This document shows positions 33,559 to 42,041 of a stretch of DNA of 64,000 nucleotides, in pieces. The stretch lies in assembly GCF_965184065.1 (NCBI RefSeq), contig NZ_OZ239098.1; one strand, 5' to 3'. The position numbers and the translations under genes were made by a program. This DNA is from Methylopumilus sp026399645 (GTDB lineage Bacteria; Pseudomonadota; Gammaproteobacteria; Burkholderiales; Methylophilaceae). The notes beneath the pieces are model-generated. The model did no database searches. It saw only the letters and a program-made list of their open reading frames with translations, and was not told the DNA's origin. The number at the start of each line of letters is the position of its first letter. Positions within the stretch are counted from its first letter, which is position 1.

Positions 33559-34912
33559 GAGGCCGCCCTTTAGGTGAGGTATCTTGGGTCATTGGCTGAG
33601 GGTCGAGAATTACTATAGATAATTTTTCTCGAGTTAAGTATTTCGTAGCTACGTTTTTTATTTGTTCAGAAGTGACGCTATTAACTTTTTCAATATAACC
33701 ATCACTTAAGCGAAATGAATAATCCATAGTTTCAAGTTGGCCAATTTCCATCGCCATCCCGAACATTGAGTCTTTTTGGTATACATCGCTTGCGATGACC
33801 ATAGATTTCACTCTATCTAATTCTTCCTGGGTTACGCCATCTTTCTTAATTTTCTCAATTTCTTGAAGCAGTGCATTTTCAAGTTCATTAATCTTCTTAA
33901 AGTCATTTGGCGTGCCCTCCAATTCAAAAAGACTAATTCTTCCTCTAGATGTTGAGTCATATCCAGCGCCCACATTTACTGCCAAACGTTGATTTCTTAC
34001 AATGTTTTGATTAAGTCTTGATGAGCCATTCCCAGCTAGAATGCTTGATAACATCTCTAAAGCATAAGGCTCCCAAGATGCTTCATTATTGCCCAAACGA
34101 TCCATCAGGGTTGGTGCTTGATAACCCATCAATAGATAGGATAATTCGCTTGGCGCCTTAATAACTGATCTTCTTTCACCAATTTGTTTAGGCTCAACCT
34201 GAGGTTTTCTTTCAGAAATTTTTCGTGCAGGAATTTTTTCAAAATACTTCTTTGCTAGATTTAGTACATCATTGGCTTGAATATCACCAACCACAACAAG
34301 AATTGCATTGTTGGGTGCATACCAGTTTTGATACCATTCTCTTGCATCTTCTACTGTCATATTTTCTAAATCATTCATCCAACCAACAACGGGCCTACTA
34401 TAAGGATGAGATTTAAAAACTGTTGACGCAAATTGTTCTTTTACTTGTGAAGTTGGTTTATCGTCGGTCCTCCATCTTCGCTCTTCCATTACAACCTTAA
34501 TTTCCTTATCGAATTCTTCCTTGGATAAATTAAGGTTTTGCATACGGTCTGCCTCTAGCCTGAACGAAAGTTCGAGATTTGATTTCTCAAGTTGCTGGAA
34601 ATAACAGGTATAGTCAGCGCCTGTAAATGCATTTTCTTTTCCGCCTGCCTTTGCGATCAACCTTGAAAATTCACCTGCCTTAATTTTCTTGGTCCCTTTA
34701 AACATCATGTGCTCAAGAACGTGAGCTACACCAGTTTTCCCATTCACCTCATCAAGACTCCCTGCTCGATACCAAACCTGAGACACAACCACAGGTGAGC
34801 GATGGTCTTCTCTTACGAAAACTTTTAACCCATTAGAAAGCTTAAATTCTTGAGTTTGTGCTGAGAGCAAGCTTGGAAATAACAACAAAAGAAGTAGAAT
34901 TTTTTTTAACAA
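33548..34912 (-). CDS. M16 family zinc metallopeptidase, catalytic subunit
   Basis: 454-residue secreted zinc peptidase with a signal peptide (MLKKILLLLLLFPSLLSAQ, cleaved after about residue 18). Active-site motif HVLEH at 64-68 in GVAHVLEHMMFKG; the third ligand is expected in the LEADRMQNL region near 141. The start is TTG 34912, supported by AAGGA 9 nt upstream; no ATG is near. Its neighbour supplies the inactive half of the heterodimer. Substrate unknown. First gene of the M16-M16-rsmD-coaD-fdx-gloA run. Confidence 0.9.
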   Translation of the reverse strand: MLKKILLLLLLFPSLLSAQTQEFKLSNGLKVFVREDHRSPVVVSQVWYRAGSLDEVNGKTGVAHVLEHMMFKGTKKIKAGEFSRLIAKAGGKENAFTGADYTCYFQQLEKSNLELSFRLEADRMQNLNLSKEEFDKEIKVVMEERRWRTDDKPTSQVKEQFASTVFKSHPYSRPVVGWMNDLENMTVEDAREWYQNWYAPNNAILVVVGDIQANDVLNLAKKYFEKIPARKISERKPQVEPKQIGERRSVIKAPSELSYLLMGYQAPTLMDRLGNNEASWEPYALEMLSSILAGNGSSRLNQNIVRNQRLAVNVGAGYDSTSRGRISLFELEGTPNDFKKINELENALLQEIEKIKKDGVTQEELDRVKSMVIASDVYQKDSMFGMAMEIGQLETMDYSFRLSDGYIEKVNSVTSEQIKNVATKYLTREKLSIVILDPQPMTQDTSPKGRPHVH

Positions 34913-34939
34913 CGCGTCTCGTCCTTGGATGATTTAGCT

Positions 34940-34947
34940 ATTATAAT
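34940..34947. promoter_or_regulatory. Palindromic -10 shared by ftsY and the M16 operon
   Basis: ATTATAAT is its own reverse complement, so a TATAAT -10 hexamer is present on both strands (plus 34942-34947, minus 34940-34945) in the 93-nt divergent region. No convincing -35 hexamer was found on either side. Leader would be about 59 nt to ftsY and 28 nt to the M16 start. Confidence 0.35.
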
Positions 34948-35005
34948 GAATATCAATGTTTCGTAGACTTTTCTTTATCTCATTAAGTTCTTAAAATTTT
35001 AAAAA

Positions 35006-36172
35006 ATGTTTGAATTCCTAAAAAAAATCATTAATAAAGCTAGCCCAGAGAAAAAACCTGCGGCTAAAAAAGAAGTTGTTAAAAAAGCCGTAAAGAAGAC
35101 CTCCTCAGCACCAAAAAAAATAGTTGCTAAAGCGCCTGTTTTTCCAAAAAAGAAAAAAGCTTTAAAAACTGAGCCCTCAATTAAGCCCCCTCCAAAAGTT
35201 TTAAAAAAGAAACCTCTTGAGATTAAAGAAGAGAAAGCCCCTCCAAAAGAAGAGAAAAAAAGTGGTTTTTTTGGCCTTGCTGACAAGATAAAGAAAGGTC
35301 TTACTAAGACCAGAGAAAAATTAACTACCGAACTAACCTCTTTATTTACTGGCAAAAAAATTGACGAGGCCCTTTTTGAAGAGCTAGAGACTATATTACT
35401 GACTTCTGATGTGGGTATTTCGGCTACTACTTACCTGCTTGATAGTATTAGGGCCTCGATCAAAAAAAATAAGATTGAAAATGCAGATGAGATTAAAGGT
35501 TTACTTAAAGAAAAATTAATCGAACTATTAACTCCTATCCAAAATCCACTTGTATTAAAAGGCACAAGTCCTTTTGTTATTATGGTTGTTGGAGTTAACG
35601 GTGCAGGCAAAACAACCACCATTGGAAAGTTAACTAAAATTTTTCTTGATGATAATAAATCGGTCTTAATTGCTGCAGGCGATACTTTTCGAGCAGCCGC
35701 TACAGAGCAGCTTGAAGTTTGGGGCGAAAGAAATAATGTGCACGTTATTTCGCAAGCTTCTGGCGATCCAAGTGCTGTAATTTTCGATGCGATCAATTCT
35801 GCAAAAGCCAAAAATATTGATATTGTTATTGCTGATACAGCAGGAAGATTGCCAACCCAAAAACATTTAATTGATGAAATTACAAAAATTAAACGTGTAA
35901 TTAATAAGTGTCATTTAGAGGCTCCCCATGAAATTCTTCTCGTTTTAGATGCGAATACTGGCCAAAATGCTATCAGTCAAGTCAAAATATTTAATGAAGC
36001 CCTAGGTATTACCGGCCTTGCCTTAACTAAGCTTGACGGAACAGCCAAAGGGGGAGTCATTGCAGCCATCGCTAAGGAGCAACCTACATCGTTAAGATAT
36101 GTTGGAGTAGGCGAATCTATAGACGATCTAAAAGTTTTTAATGCGCAAGAGTATGTTGATGCACTTTTTTAA
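35006..36172 (+). CDS. ftsY: Signal recognition particle receptor FtsY
   Basis: SRP receptor GTPase that docks ribosome-nascent chains at the inner membrane. 388 residues. The NG domain is intact: helical N domain about 95-180, G1 GVNGAGKTTT at 196-205, DTFRAAATEQL, DTAGRLPTQ and TKLDGTAKGG. Odd: residues 1-90 are a low-complexity lysine/proline/alanine tail with strong positive charge (for example PKKKKALK), whereas the E. coli A domain is acidic. Followed by ftsE after 15 nt and ftsX, the classical ftsY-ftsE-ftsX-rpoH order. Confidence 0.97.
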   Translation: MFEFLKKIINKASPEKKPAAKKEVVKKAVKKTSSAPKKIVAKAPVFPKKKKALKTEPSIKPPPKVLKKKPLEIKEEKAPPKEEKKSGFFGLADKIKKGLTKTREKLTTELTSLFTGKKIDEALFEELETILLTSDVGISATTYLLDSIRASIKKNKIENADEIKGLLKEKLIELLTPIQNPLVLKGTSPFVIMVVGVNGAGKTTTIGKLTKIFLDDNKSVLIAAGDTFRAAATEQLEVWGERNNVHVISQASGDPSAVIFDAINSAKAKNIDIVIADTAGRLPTQKHLIDEITKIKRVINKCHLEAPHEILLVLDANTGQNAISQVKIFNEALGITGLALTKLDGTAKGGVIAAIAKEQPTSLRYVGVGESIDDLKVFNAQEYVDALF

Positions 36173-36187
36173 AATCGGCTTTTATCA

Positions 36188-36850
36188 ATGATCAAATTTG
36201 ACCAGGTCCATAAAAGATATCCAGGAAATTTAGGGGCATTACAAAACATTACTTTTGAAATTAATGCTGGTGAGCTTGTTTTTGTTACCGGTCCTTCAGG
36301 AGCGGGAAAATCAACGCTATTAAAATTAATCACAGCCATTGAGACCGCTACTCATGGAACGATTATTTTCGAGAATCAAAATCTAGCTCAAGTTAAAAGT
36401 ACTTCTATTCCTTACATTAGGAGAAAGTTTGGTTTGGTTTTTCAGGACCACAAACTTTTATATGATCGCAATTGTTTCGAAAATATTGCTCTGCCATTAG
36501 AAATTAATGGCGTAGAAATCAATGATATTAGAGGGCGTGTCCGTGCGGCCTTAGATAAGGTAGGATTGCTAAATAGAGAAAAATCAATGCCAATTAGCTT
36601 ATCAGGTGGGGAGCAGCAACGTCTCGCAATTGCAAGAGCTATTGCATGTAGGCCTTCCATTCTTCTTGCAGATGAGCCTACAGGAAATTTAGATAAAAAA
36701 TATGCGGATGAAATTATGAACCTCTTTTATAGTTTTCAAGAGCTGGGTGTTACGGTGATTATTGCAACACATGAAATGCCAATAGTTTCAAAAAAACATA
36801 AGCAGCTTTATTTGCAAGACGGCAATCTTATAAAAATGACTGAGCAATAA
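36188..36850 (+). CDS. ftsE: Cell division ATP-binding protein FtsE
   Basis: ATPase of the FtsEX complex that activates septal peptidoglycan hydrolysis. 220 residues. Walker A GPSGAGKS at 35-42, FGLVFQDHKLLYDRNCFENIALPLEI, signature LSGGEQQR near 138 and Walker B ILLADEPTGNLD, then the switch His in ATHEMPI. The VFQDHKLL motif and position before ftsX identify it. Directly followed by ftsX with no gap. Confidence 0.97.
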   Translation: MIKFDQVHKRYPGNLGALQNITFEINAGELVFVTGPSGAGKSTLLKLITAIETATHGTIIFENQNLAQVKSTSIPYIRRKFGLVFQDHKLLYDRNCFENIALPLEINGVEINDIRGRVRAALDKVGLLNREKSMPISLSGGEQQRLAIARAIACRPSILLADEPTGNLDKKYADEIMNLFYSFQELGVTVIIATHEMPIVSKKHKQLYLQDGNLIKMTEQ

Positions 36851-37747
36851 ATGAATTATTTAACTGGTCATTATCAGATGTTTATTCAAGCTCTTCAGAG
36901 AAGTCATGCATCATTACTTTCTACACTTATGATGTTTTTAGTCATAGGCATTACCTTTATATTGCCAAGCATATCTTTTCTTATAGTCCAAAATTTAAAA
37001 TCGATTTCTGAAAATATTCAGCATGAATCACAAATAAGTATCTTCCTAAAAAAAGACACTTCAGCTGACGCTAAAAATAGAATTGAAAAAGAATTAAAAA
37101 ATCGCTCCGAAATTAATAGCTATCATTTTGTAAAAAAAGAAGAGGCTTGGCCTAAATTACAAAAATCAATGGGCTTTAATGATTCAAACAATGGGCTCTC
37201 TGAAAATCCACTACCCGATGCTTTTTTTATCTCTCCCAATACTATGAATCCAAATCAAATCCTGGACTTAAAATCATTTATAGAAAAGCTTGATGGGGTC
37301 GATCAAGCAGTTGTTGATACAGGCTGGGTCAAGAAATTGAACTCGGTACTTCATTTGGCAAATAAAGCTATTCTTTTGGCTTCAGTTTTACTAGCTTCTA
37401 TGCTGACAGTAGTTATTGGAAATACAATTCGCCTTCAAATGACTTCCCACCATGAAGAAATTGAACTGAGCAAATTAATTGGTGCTACGGATCAATTTAT
37501 TAGGCGGCCTTTTTTATATAGCGGTTTTATTTTCGGGCTTGGAGGTGGATTAACTGCTGCCATCATACTCAAATTAATTGTCATTTTCTTAAATCATACT
37601 GTCATTGAGGTTGAAGCTCTCTATGGGTCTCAGTTTAGTATTATTGACTTAAACCCTTTGGAGTATTTATCCATCGTAGGCGGCTCAGTTTTGATCGCTG
37701 TGGCAGCATCTTTCATCTCCATTAATCAATCGATTAAGAAATTTTAA
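36851..37747 (+). CDS. ftsX: Cell division protein FtsX
   Basis: Membrane partner of FtsE; transmits ATP hydrolysis to periplasmic amidase activators. 298 residues. Topology: helix near 20-47 (LSTLMMFLVIGITFILPSISFLIV), a periplasmic loop with NIQHESQISIFLKKDTSADAKNRI, then three helices (about 172-192, 222-245 and 273-293). Matches the FtsX family in length and in the QISIFLK strand. Reading frame abuts ftsE (stop TAA directly followed by ATG). Confidence 0.95.
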   Translation: MNYLTGHYQMFIQALQRSHASLLSTLMMFLVIGITFILPSISFLIVQNLKSISENIQHESQISIFLKKDTSADAKNRIEKELKNRSEINSYHFVKKEEAWPKLQKSMGFNDSNNGLSENPLPDAFFISPNTMNPNQILDLKSFIEKLDGVDQAVVDTGWVKKLNSVLHLANKAILLASVLLASMLTVVIGNTIRLQMTSHHEEIELSKLIGATDQFIRRPFLYSGFIFGLGGGLTAAIILKLIVIFLNHTVIEVEALYGSQFSIIDLNPLEYLSIVGGSVLIAVAASFISINQSIKKF

Positions 37748-37779
37748 CCATATAACCCCTTGTATTCATTAGTTTAATT

Positions 37780-37785
37780 TATAAT
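37780..37785 (+). promoter_or_regulatory. -10 element upstream of rpoH
   Basis: Perfect TATAAT at 37780-37785. The -35 is poor (TTGTAT at 14-nt spacing or CCCTTG at 17). Transcription from here would start near 37792 and place the CIRCE operator in the first part of the leader, the usual location for such operators. Confidence 0.5.
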
Positions 37786-37803
37786 TTAGGGAACCTTATT
37801 GGA

Positions 37804-37830
37804 CTAGCACTCTCTTACGAAGAGTGCTAA
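37804..37830 (+). promoter_or_regulatory. CIRCE operator (HrcA binding site) upstream of rpoH
   Basis: Half-sites CTAGCACTC (37804-37812) and GAGTGCTAA (37822-37830) separated by exactly 9 nt. The consensus is TTAGCACTC-N9-GAGTGCTAA, so 17 of 18 positions match; only the first base differs. It lies 41 nt before the rpoH ATG and downstream of a TATAAT. Both regulator (hrcA, 16374) and operator are in the window, so direct HrcA control of rpoH is strongly suggested. Confidence 0.93.
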
Positions 37831-37871
37831 AATTATTCTATGAATAAAGTTTTTACAAGGGTTTTATCAAA

Positions 37872-38732
37872 ATGACTTTGGATTTAAGCTTATCTACATT
37901 AGGCTCAATTGATAGCTACGATCGCTATATGCAATCCATTAGGGCTATTCCCTCGCTCACTGCAGAAGAAGAGATGACTCTTGGCATGCGCCTTAAAAAA
38001 TCAAACGATCTCGAGGCTGCGAAAACACTGATCTTGTCCCACTTAAAATTAGTAGCTAAAGTAGCTAGGGGCTATTCCGGATACGGACTCTCTCAATCAG
38101 ACTTGGTTCAAGAAGGCAATATTGGCCTAATGAAAGCTGTAAAACGATTCGATCCTGAAAGAGGCGTAAGACTTGTTTCTTTTGCAATCTACTGGATTAA
38201 AGCTGAAATTCAAGAATATATTGTTAAAAACTGGCGTTTAGTTAAAACGGCAACAACAAAAGCGCAACGTAAGCTGTTTTTTAATTTACGAAGTATGAAG
38301 AAAACTCTTCAGCCTCTTAAAACAGATGAGATTAATTCAATCGCAAAAGAGCTTAATGTCAAACCTGAAGATGTGCGTGAAATGGAATATCGCTTTAATG
38401 GCAATGAAATTTCATTAGATTATGGATCTGAAGAATCAGAAGATGACGTTTATAGGCCTATTGCTTACCTTAAAGATGAGGCGCCTGAGCCATCAGAACA
38501 AATGGAAATAGATCAATCTGAAAATAATAGTCTATCTTCCCTTAAAAAAGCACTTTTATCGCTCGATGAAAGAAGTCGTCTTATTTTAGAAGAAAGATGG
38601 CTCAAGGATAAAGAAGCGTCAACTCTTCATGAGCTTGCAGATAAGCTTGGTGTTTCTGCTGAAAGAATTAGGCAGATCGAACAATCGGCAATGAAAAAAA
38701 TTAAATCATTACTGCAATCTTCCATTCATTAA
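37872..38732 (+). CDS. rpoH: RNA polymerase heat-shock sigma factor RpoH (sigma32)
   Basis: Alternative sigma factor for heat-shock promoters. 286 residues. Region 2 includes SDLVQEGNIGLMKAVKRFDPERGVRLVSFAIYWIKAEIQEY; the RpoH box QRKLFFNLR lies at 132-140 and identifies this branch of the sigma70 family; region 4 helix-turn-helix is LHELADKLGVSAERIRQIEQSAMKKI. AAGGG is about 10 nt before the ATG. Cognate promoters stand before grpE and dnaK. Control appears to include HrcA through the CIRCE at 37804-37830. Confidence 0.97.
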   Translation: MTLDLSLSTLGSIDSYDRYMQSIRAIPSLTAEEEMTLGMRLKKSNDLEAAKTLILSHLKLVAKVARGYSGYGLSQSDLVQEGNIGLMKAVKRFDPERGVRLVSFAIYWIKAEIQEYIVKNWRLVKTATTKAQRKLFFNLRSMKKTLQPLKTDEINSIAKELNVKPEDVREMEYRFNGNEISLDYGSEESEDDVYRPIAYLKDEAPEPSEQMEIDQSENNSLSSLKKALLSLDERSRLILEERWLKDKEASTLHELADKLGVSAERIRQIEQSAMKKIKSLLQSSIH

Positions 38733-38800
38733 TCTTTTAATTTTTACCAAAAAAGCTAAGAGAACTCCGATAATATAGTTTTTTTAGGCTTCCCCACAAA

Positions 38801-39184
38801 GTGACAACAAGTAACGCTAAAATATACCCTTTAGAAATTAAGCTTCATCAGTCATCCAAGCTGTTAGAAATTAAATTTAATAATCTAACCGAATGCATGC
38901 TTTCATGCGAGTTTCTTAGAGTGTATTCCCCGTCCGCTGAAGTAAGAGGTCACGGACCAGGGCAAGAAACACTTCAAATACATAAAGAAAATGTCGGCAT
39001 AGAAAATATTGAGCCCATCGGTCAGTACGCTATTAAATTAACATTTTCAGATGGTCATAATACAGGCATCTACTCATGGGATTATCTTTATGAACTTGCT
39101 GCAACTTATGACGTGCTGTGGGAAGAGTATTTAAGAAAATTATCTATCGCAGGTATTCAAAGAACACAAACAGATGTCGAATAA
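38801..39184 (+). CDS. DUF971 domain protein
   Basis: 127-residue protein with the DUF971 (gamma-butyrobetaine hydroxylase-like N-terminal) fold: LEIKFNNLTECMLSCEFLRVYSPSAEVRGHG and YAIKLTFSDGHNTGIYSWDYLYELA. Enzymatic function is not known for the stand-alone form. Start is GTG 38801; no ATG alternative is near and the ribosome-binding site is weak. It overlaps ubiE by 11 nt, the arrangement found in many beta- and gammaproteobacteria, suggesting a role in ubiquinone metabolism or iron-sulfur matters (inference). Confidence 0.88.
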   Translation: MTTSNAKIYPLEIKLHQSSKLLEIKFNNLTECMLSCEFLRVYSPSAEVRGHGPGQETLQIHKENVGIENIEPIGQYAIKLTFSDGHNTGIYSWDYLYELAATYDVLWEEYLRKLSIAGIQRTQTDVE

Positions 39185-39926
39185 AAAAACACATTTTGGT
39201 TATAGCGAAATAGACGAAGCGGTAAAAGCCAGCAAGGTAGCTTCTGTATTTCATTCTGTAGCATCAAATTACGACCTGATGAATGACCTGATGTCATTTG
39301 GCATGCATCATATTTGGAAAAAATTTCTTGTAAATACTTCTAATGTAAAGAAGAATGCGCGCATTCTTGATATTGCTGGTGGAACAGCGGACTTGTCTAT
39401 TTTACTTGCAAAAAAAATAGGTGTGCAATCAGCTGATTTTAATGGGCAGATGATACATTCTGATATTAATTTATCTATGCTAAACATTGGCCGTGATAAA
39501 TTAATTGACCAAGGTATTTTTATTCCTTCTATATTATGTGATGCCGAATCATTACCTTTCCCTGATAACTATTTTGACTGTGTCACGATAGGCTTTGGTA
39601 TTCGCAATATGACAGACAAAAAGAAAGCATTAAAAGAAATTTATCGCGTCTTATCCCCAGGTGGAAAAATTCTAATTCTCGAATTTTCAAAAATATGGAA
39701 GCCGTTACAGTTTTTTTACGATCAATTTTCTTTTAAATTACTTCCGAAATTAGGGAAGTTATTTGCAAAGGATGAATCAAGCTATCAATACCTTGTCGAA
39801 TCGATAAGGATGCATCCTGATCAAGAATCGTTGAAAACGATGATGGAAGAAGAATCTTTTTTAAAAGTGGAATATCTTAATTTATCTTCGGGTGTAGTTG
39901 CTATACATATGGGATATAAGTTTTGA
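39174..39926 (+). CDS. ubiE: Ubiquinone/menaquinone C-methyltransferase UbiE
   Basis: SAM-dependent C-methylation in ubiquinone (and menaquinone) synthesis. 250 residues. Seen: YDLMNDLMSFGMHHIWKK, motif I LDIAGGTADL at 65-74, CDAESLPFPDNYFDCVTIGFGIRN and the C-terminal LSSGVVAIHMGYKF. All are standard for UbiE/COQ5. Overlaps DUF971 (11 nt) and ubiJ (4 nt, TTGA). Confidence 0.97.
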   Translation: MSNKKTHFGYSEIDEAVKASKVASVFHSVASNYDLMNDLMSFGMHHIWKKFLVNTSNVKKNARILDIAGGTADLSILLAKKIGVQSADFNGQMIHSDINLSMLNIGRDKLIDQGIFIPSILCDAESLPFPDNYFDCVTIGFGIRNMTDKKKALKEIYRVLSPGGKILILEFSKIWKPLQFFYDQFSFKLLPKLGKLFAKDESSYQYLVESIRMHPDQESLKTMMEEESFLKVEYLNLSSGVVAIHMGYKF

Positions 39927-40483
39927 TCATTGACACAATTAAAACAAAACTCACTAACCATCTATTTCAACAAAATGAGTGGTTAAAAAAAAGCCTTACC
40001 AAGCATAGATCAAAATCTATTCTATTTAATGTAGGGCCCATTCATTACGTATTAACAATTAATGAGAGCGGTCTCCCAGAGTATAGAGATCAAACCGATA
40101 GTTATGATGCAGAAATTAAATTATCTATATCCTCAGCCATTGAACTTATGCGCGGAAATAAAAAAGCTTATATTGAAATTAAAGGTGATATTGAATTTGC
40201 CACAGTAATGAGTAACTTATTAAGAGATGTTGAGTGGGATTATGAAGATGATTTGAGTGAGATTATTGGTGATATTCCAGCATATCATCTCGTAAAATTT
40301 GGGAAAAAAGTTGTAACTACCACAAAAGAAACCTCATTTAATATTGCAGACACGTTTAAAGAGTACTGGCTCGAAGAGAAACCCCTGATTGCCAAAAAAA
40401 GACTGGTAGAGCAATTTAATAATGAAGTTGACCGTTTGCGATTTGATGTGGATCGTTTAGAGCTTAGGCTTAAAAAGCTATGA
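39923..40483 (+). CDS. ubiJ: Ubiquinone biosynthesis accessory factor UbiJ (SCP2 domain)
   Basis: SCP2-like lipid-binding factor that helps organise the Ubi complex. 186 residues. The SCP2 domain spans about 10-115 (ISSAIELMRGNKKAYIEIKGDIEFATVMSNLLRDVEWDYEDDLSEIIGDIPAYHL) and a C-terminal coiled coil about 150-186 (FNNEVDRLRFDVDRLELRLKKL). The start is TTG 39923, whose last two bases are shared with the ubiE TGA stop (TTGA). Overlaps ubiB by 4 bp (ATGA). Confidence 0.9.
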   Translation: MIIDTIKTKLTNHLFQQNEWLKKSLTKHRSKSILFNVGPIHYVLTINESGLPEYRDQTDSYDAEIKLSISSAIELMRGNKKAYIEIKGDIEFATVMSNLLRDVEWDYEDDLSEIIGDIPAYHLVKFGKKVVTTTKETSFNIADTFKEYWLEEKPLIAKKRLVEQFNNEVDRLRFDVDRLELRLKKL

Positions 40484-42024
40484 AGTACTTTAGACTAATT
40501 TATATACTTTATATACTTATTAAGTATCGCCTTGAGGAGTTCATCGCATTCAATCGACAACTTAATGTCTTTGCCTATCTTATCTCGATACTATTTTTCT
40601 TTCGATCAGCCAAGGAAAATAGAGGCACAAGGCTTAGGCTTGCGCTCGAAGAATTAGGTCCAATTTTTGTTAAATTTGGTCAAATGTTATCCACCAGAAG
40701 AGATCTCATTCCATTAGATATTGCAGATGAGCTAGCTAAACTTCAGGATCAGGTACCCCCTTTCCCTTATAAGAATGTCGAAAAAATTATCGCTGCTTCA
40801 TATGGTATGTCGCCAGATAAAATTTTTAAAACATTTGACCAAGTGCCTACAGCAAGTGCATCAGTTGCCCAAGTTCATTTCGCAACGCTCCATGATGGCA
40901 AAGATGTTGCAGTCAAAATACTAAGACCTAATATTAAACGCGTGATTAATAAAGATATAAATTTACTTTATCTCATTGCCTACATGCTTGAATTGACATG
41001 GTCAGATGGTAAACGACTAAGGCCAAGAGAGGTTGTAGCTGAGTTTTCAAGGCATATTCAGTGCGAACTAAACCTTATGCTGGATGCAGCAAATTGCAGT
41101 CGTTTAGGTGAGAATTTTAAAGATAAAAAATTACTTATCGTGCCAGATGTATATTGGGATTTCTGTAATGAAGATGTGATGGTAATGGAAAGAATGTATG
41201 GAACTCCTATTAGCCACATCGAAACACTGCGTAAGAAAAAAATTGATATCAAGCAACTCGCGCGCAATGGGGTAGAAATATTTTTTACGCAGGTATTTAG
41301 AGATAGTTTTTTTCATGCAGATATGCACCCAGGCAACATTCAGGTCGCTGATGATGGTCGCTATATTGCGATGGATTTTGGCATCATGGGTTCTCTTAGT
41401 GAGAATGATAAGAATTACCTAGCACGTAATTTTTTAGCCTTTTTTAAACGTGATTATCATGATGTAGCACTTGCTCATATTGAATCAGGCTGGGTACCTA
41501 AGAACACTTCTTTAGATGAATTTGAAAATGCAATACGATCAGTTTGTGAGCCTATTTTTAATAAGCCTTTAAAGGAAATATCATTTGGTCGTCTTCTTAT
41601 TAGGTTATTTCAAACATCAAGACGATTTAATATGGAAATTCAGCCTCAGCTTACTATGCTTCAAAAAACACTTTTAAATGTAGAGGGCCTTGGTCGAAAC
41701 CTAGATCCTGATTTAGACTTATGGAAAACAGCCGCTCCATTTTTGAAAAAATACATGTCAGAACAAAAAGGTATTAAACATATTCTAAAGAGTTTAAAAA
41801 ATGAGCTGCCACATTGGCTTCATTTAACTCCACAACTACCAAGACTTATTCATGAGTTGCTTGAACAAAAAAAACATGAAAATAAAAATGCTATTAACCA
41901 AGAAGACATTGATCGGTTATTAAAAACGCAAAAAAATCAGGCCCGCTGGTTTAAAATTGTAATTACTTTAATTGGAATTACTTTATTGGTAAATTTAACA
42001 GTCTTGTTTTATTTTTTTAAATAA
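40480..42024 (+). CDS. ubiB: Probable protein kinase UbiB
   Basis: Atypical kinase/ATPase needed for ubiquinone synthesis. 514 residues. Seen: KFGQ motif at 65-68 (VKFGQMLSTRRDLIP), alanine-rich loop TASASVAQVHFA, VAVKILRPNI, HADMHPGN catalytic loop and MDFGIMG. C-terminal membrane anchor WFKIVITLIGITLLVNLTVLFYFF at about 489-512; E. coli has two helices here. Part of the DUF971-ubiE-ubiJ-ubiB run. Confidence 0.96.
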   Translation: MKYFRLIYILYILIKYRLEEFIAFNRQLNVFAYLISILFFFRSAKENRGTRLRLALEELGPIFVKFGQMLSTRRDLIPLDIADELAKLQDQVPPFPYKNVEKIIAASYGMSPDKIFKTFDQVPTASASVAQVHFATLHDGKDVAVKILRPNIKRVINKDINLLYLIAYMLELTWSDGKRLRPREVVAEFSRHIQCELNLMLDAANCSRLGENFKDKKLLIVPDVYWDFCNEDVMVMERMYGTPISHIETLRKKKIDIKQLARNGVEIFFTQVFRDSFFHADMHPGNIQVADDGRYIAMDFGIMGSLSENDKNYLARNFLAFFKRDYHDVALAHIESGWVPKNTSLDEFENAIRSVCEPIFNKPLKEISFGRLLIRLFQTSRRFNMEIQPQLTMLQKTLLNVEGLGRNLDPDLDLWKTAAPFLKKYMSEQKGIKHILKSLKNELPHWLHLTPQLPRLIHELLEQKKHENKNAINQEDIDRLLKTQKNQARWFKIVITLIGITLLVNLTVLFYFFK

Positions 42025-42041
42025 ATTTAGGAAGTTTTAAT

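Noticed and set aside
34999..35355. 118-residue frame on the minus strand opposite ftsY
   Set aside because: Phe/Ala-rich product that mirrors the Lys-rich N-terminus of FtsY; no start signal and it faces a secure gene.
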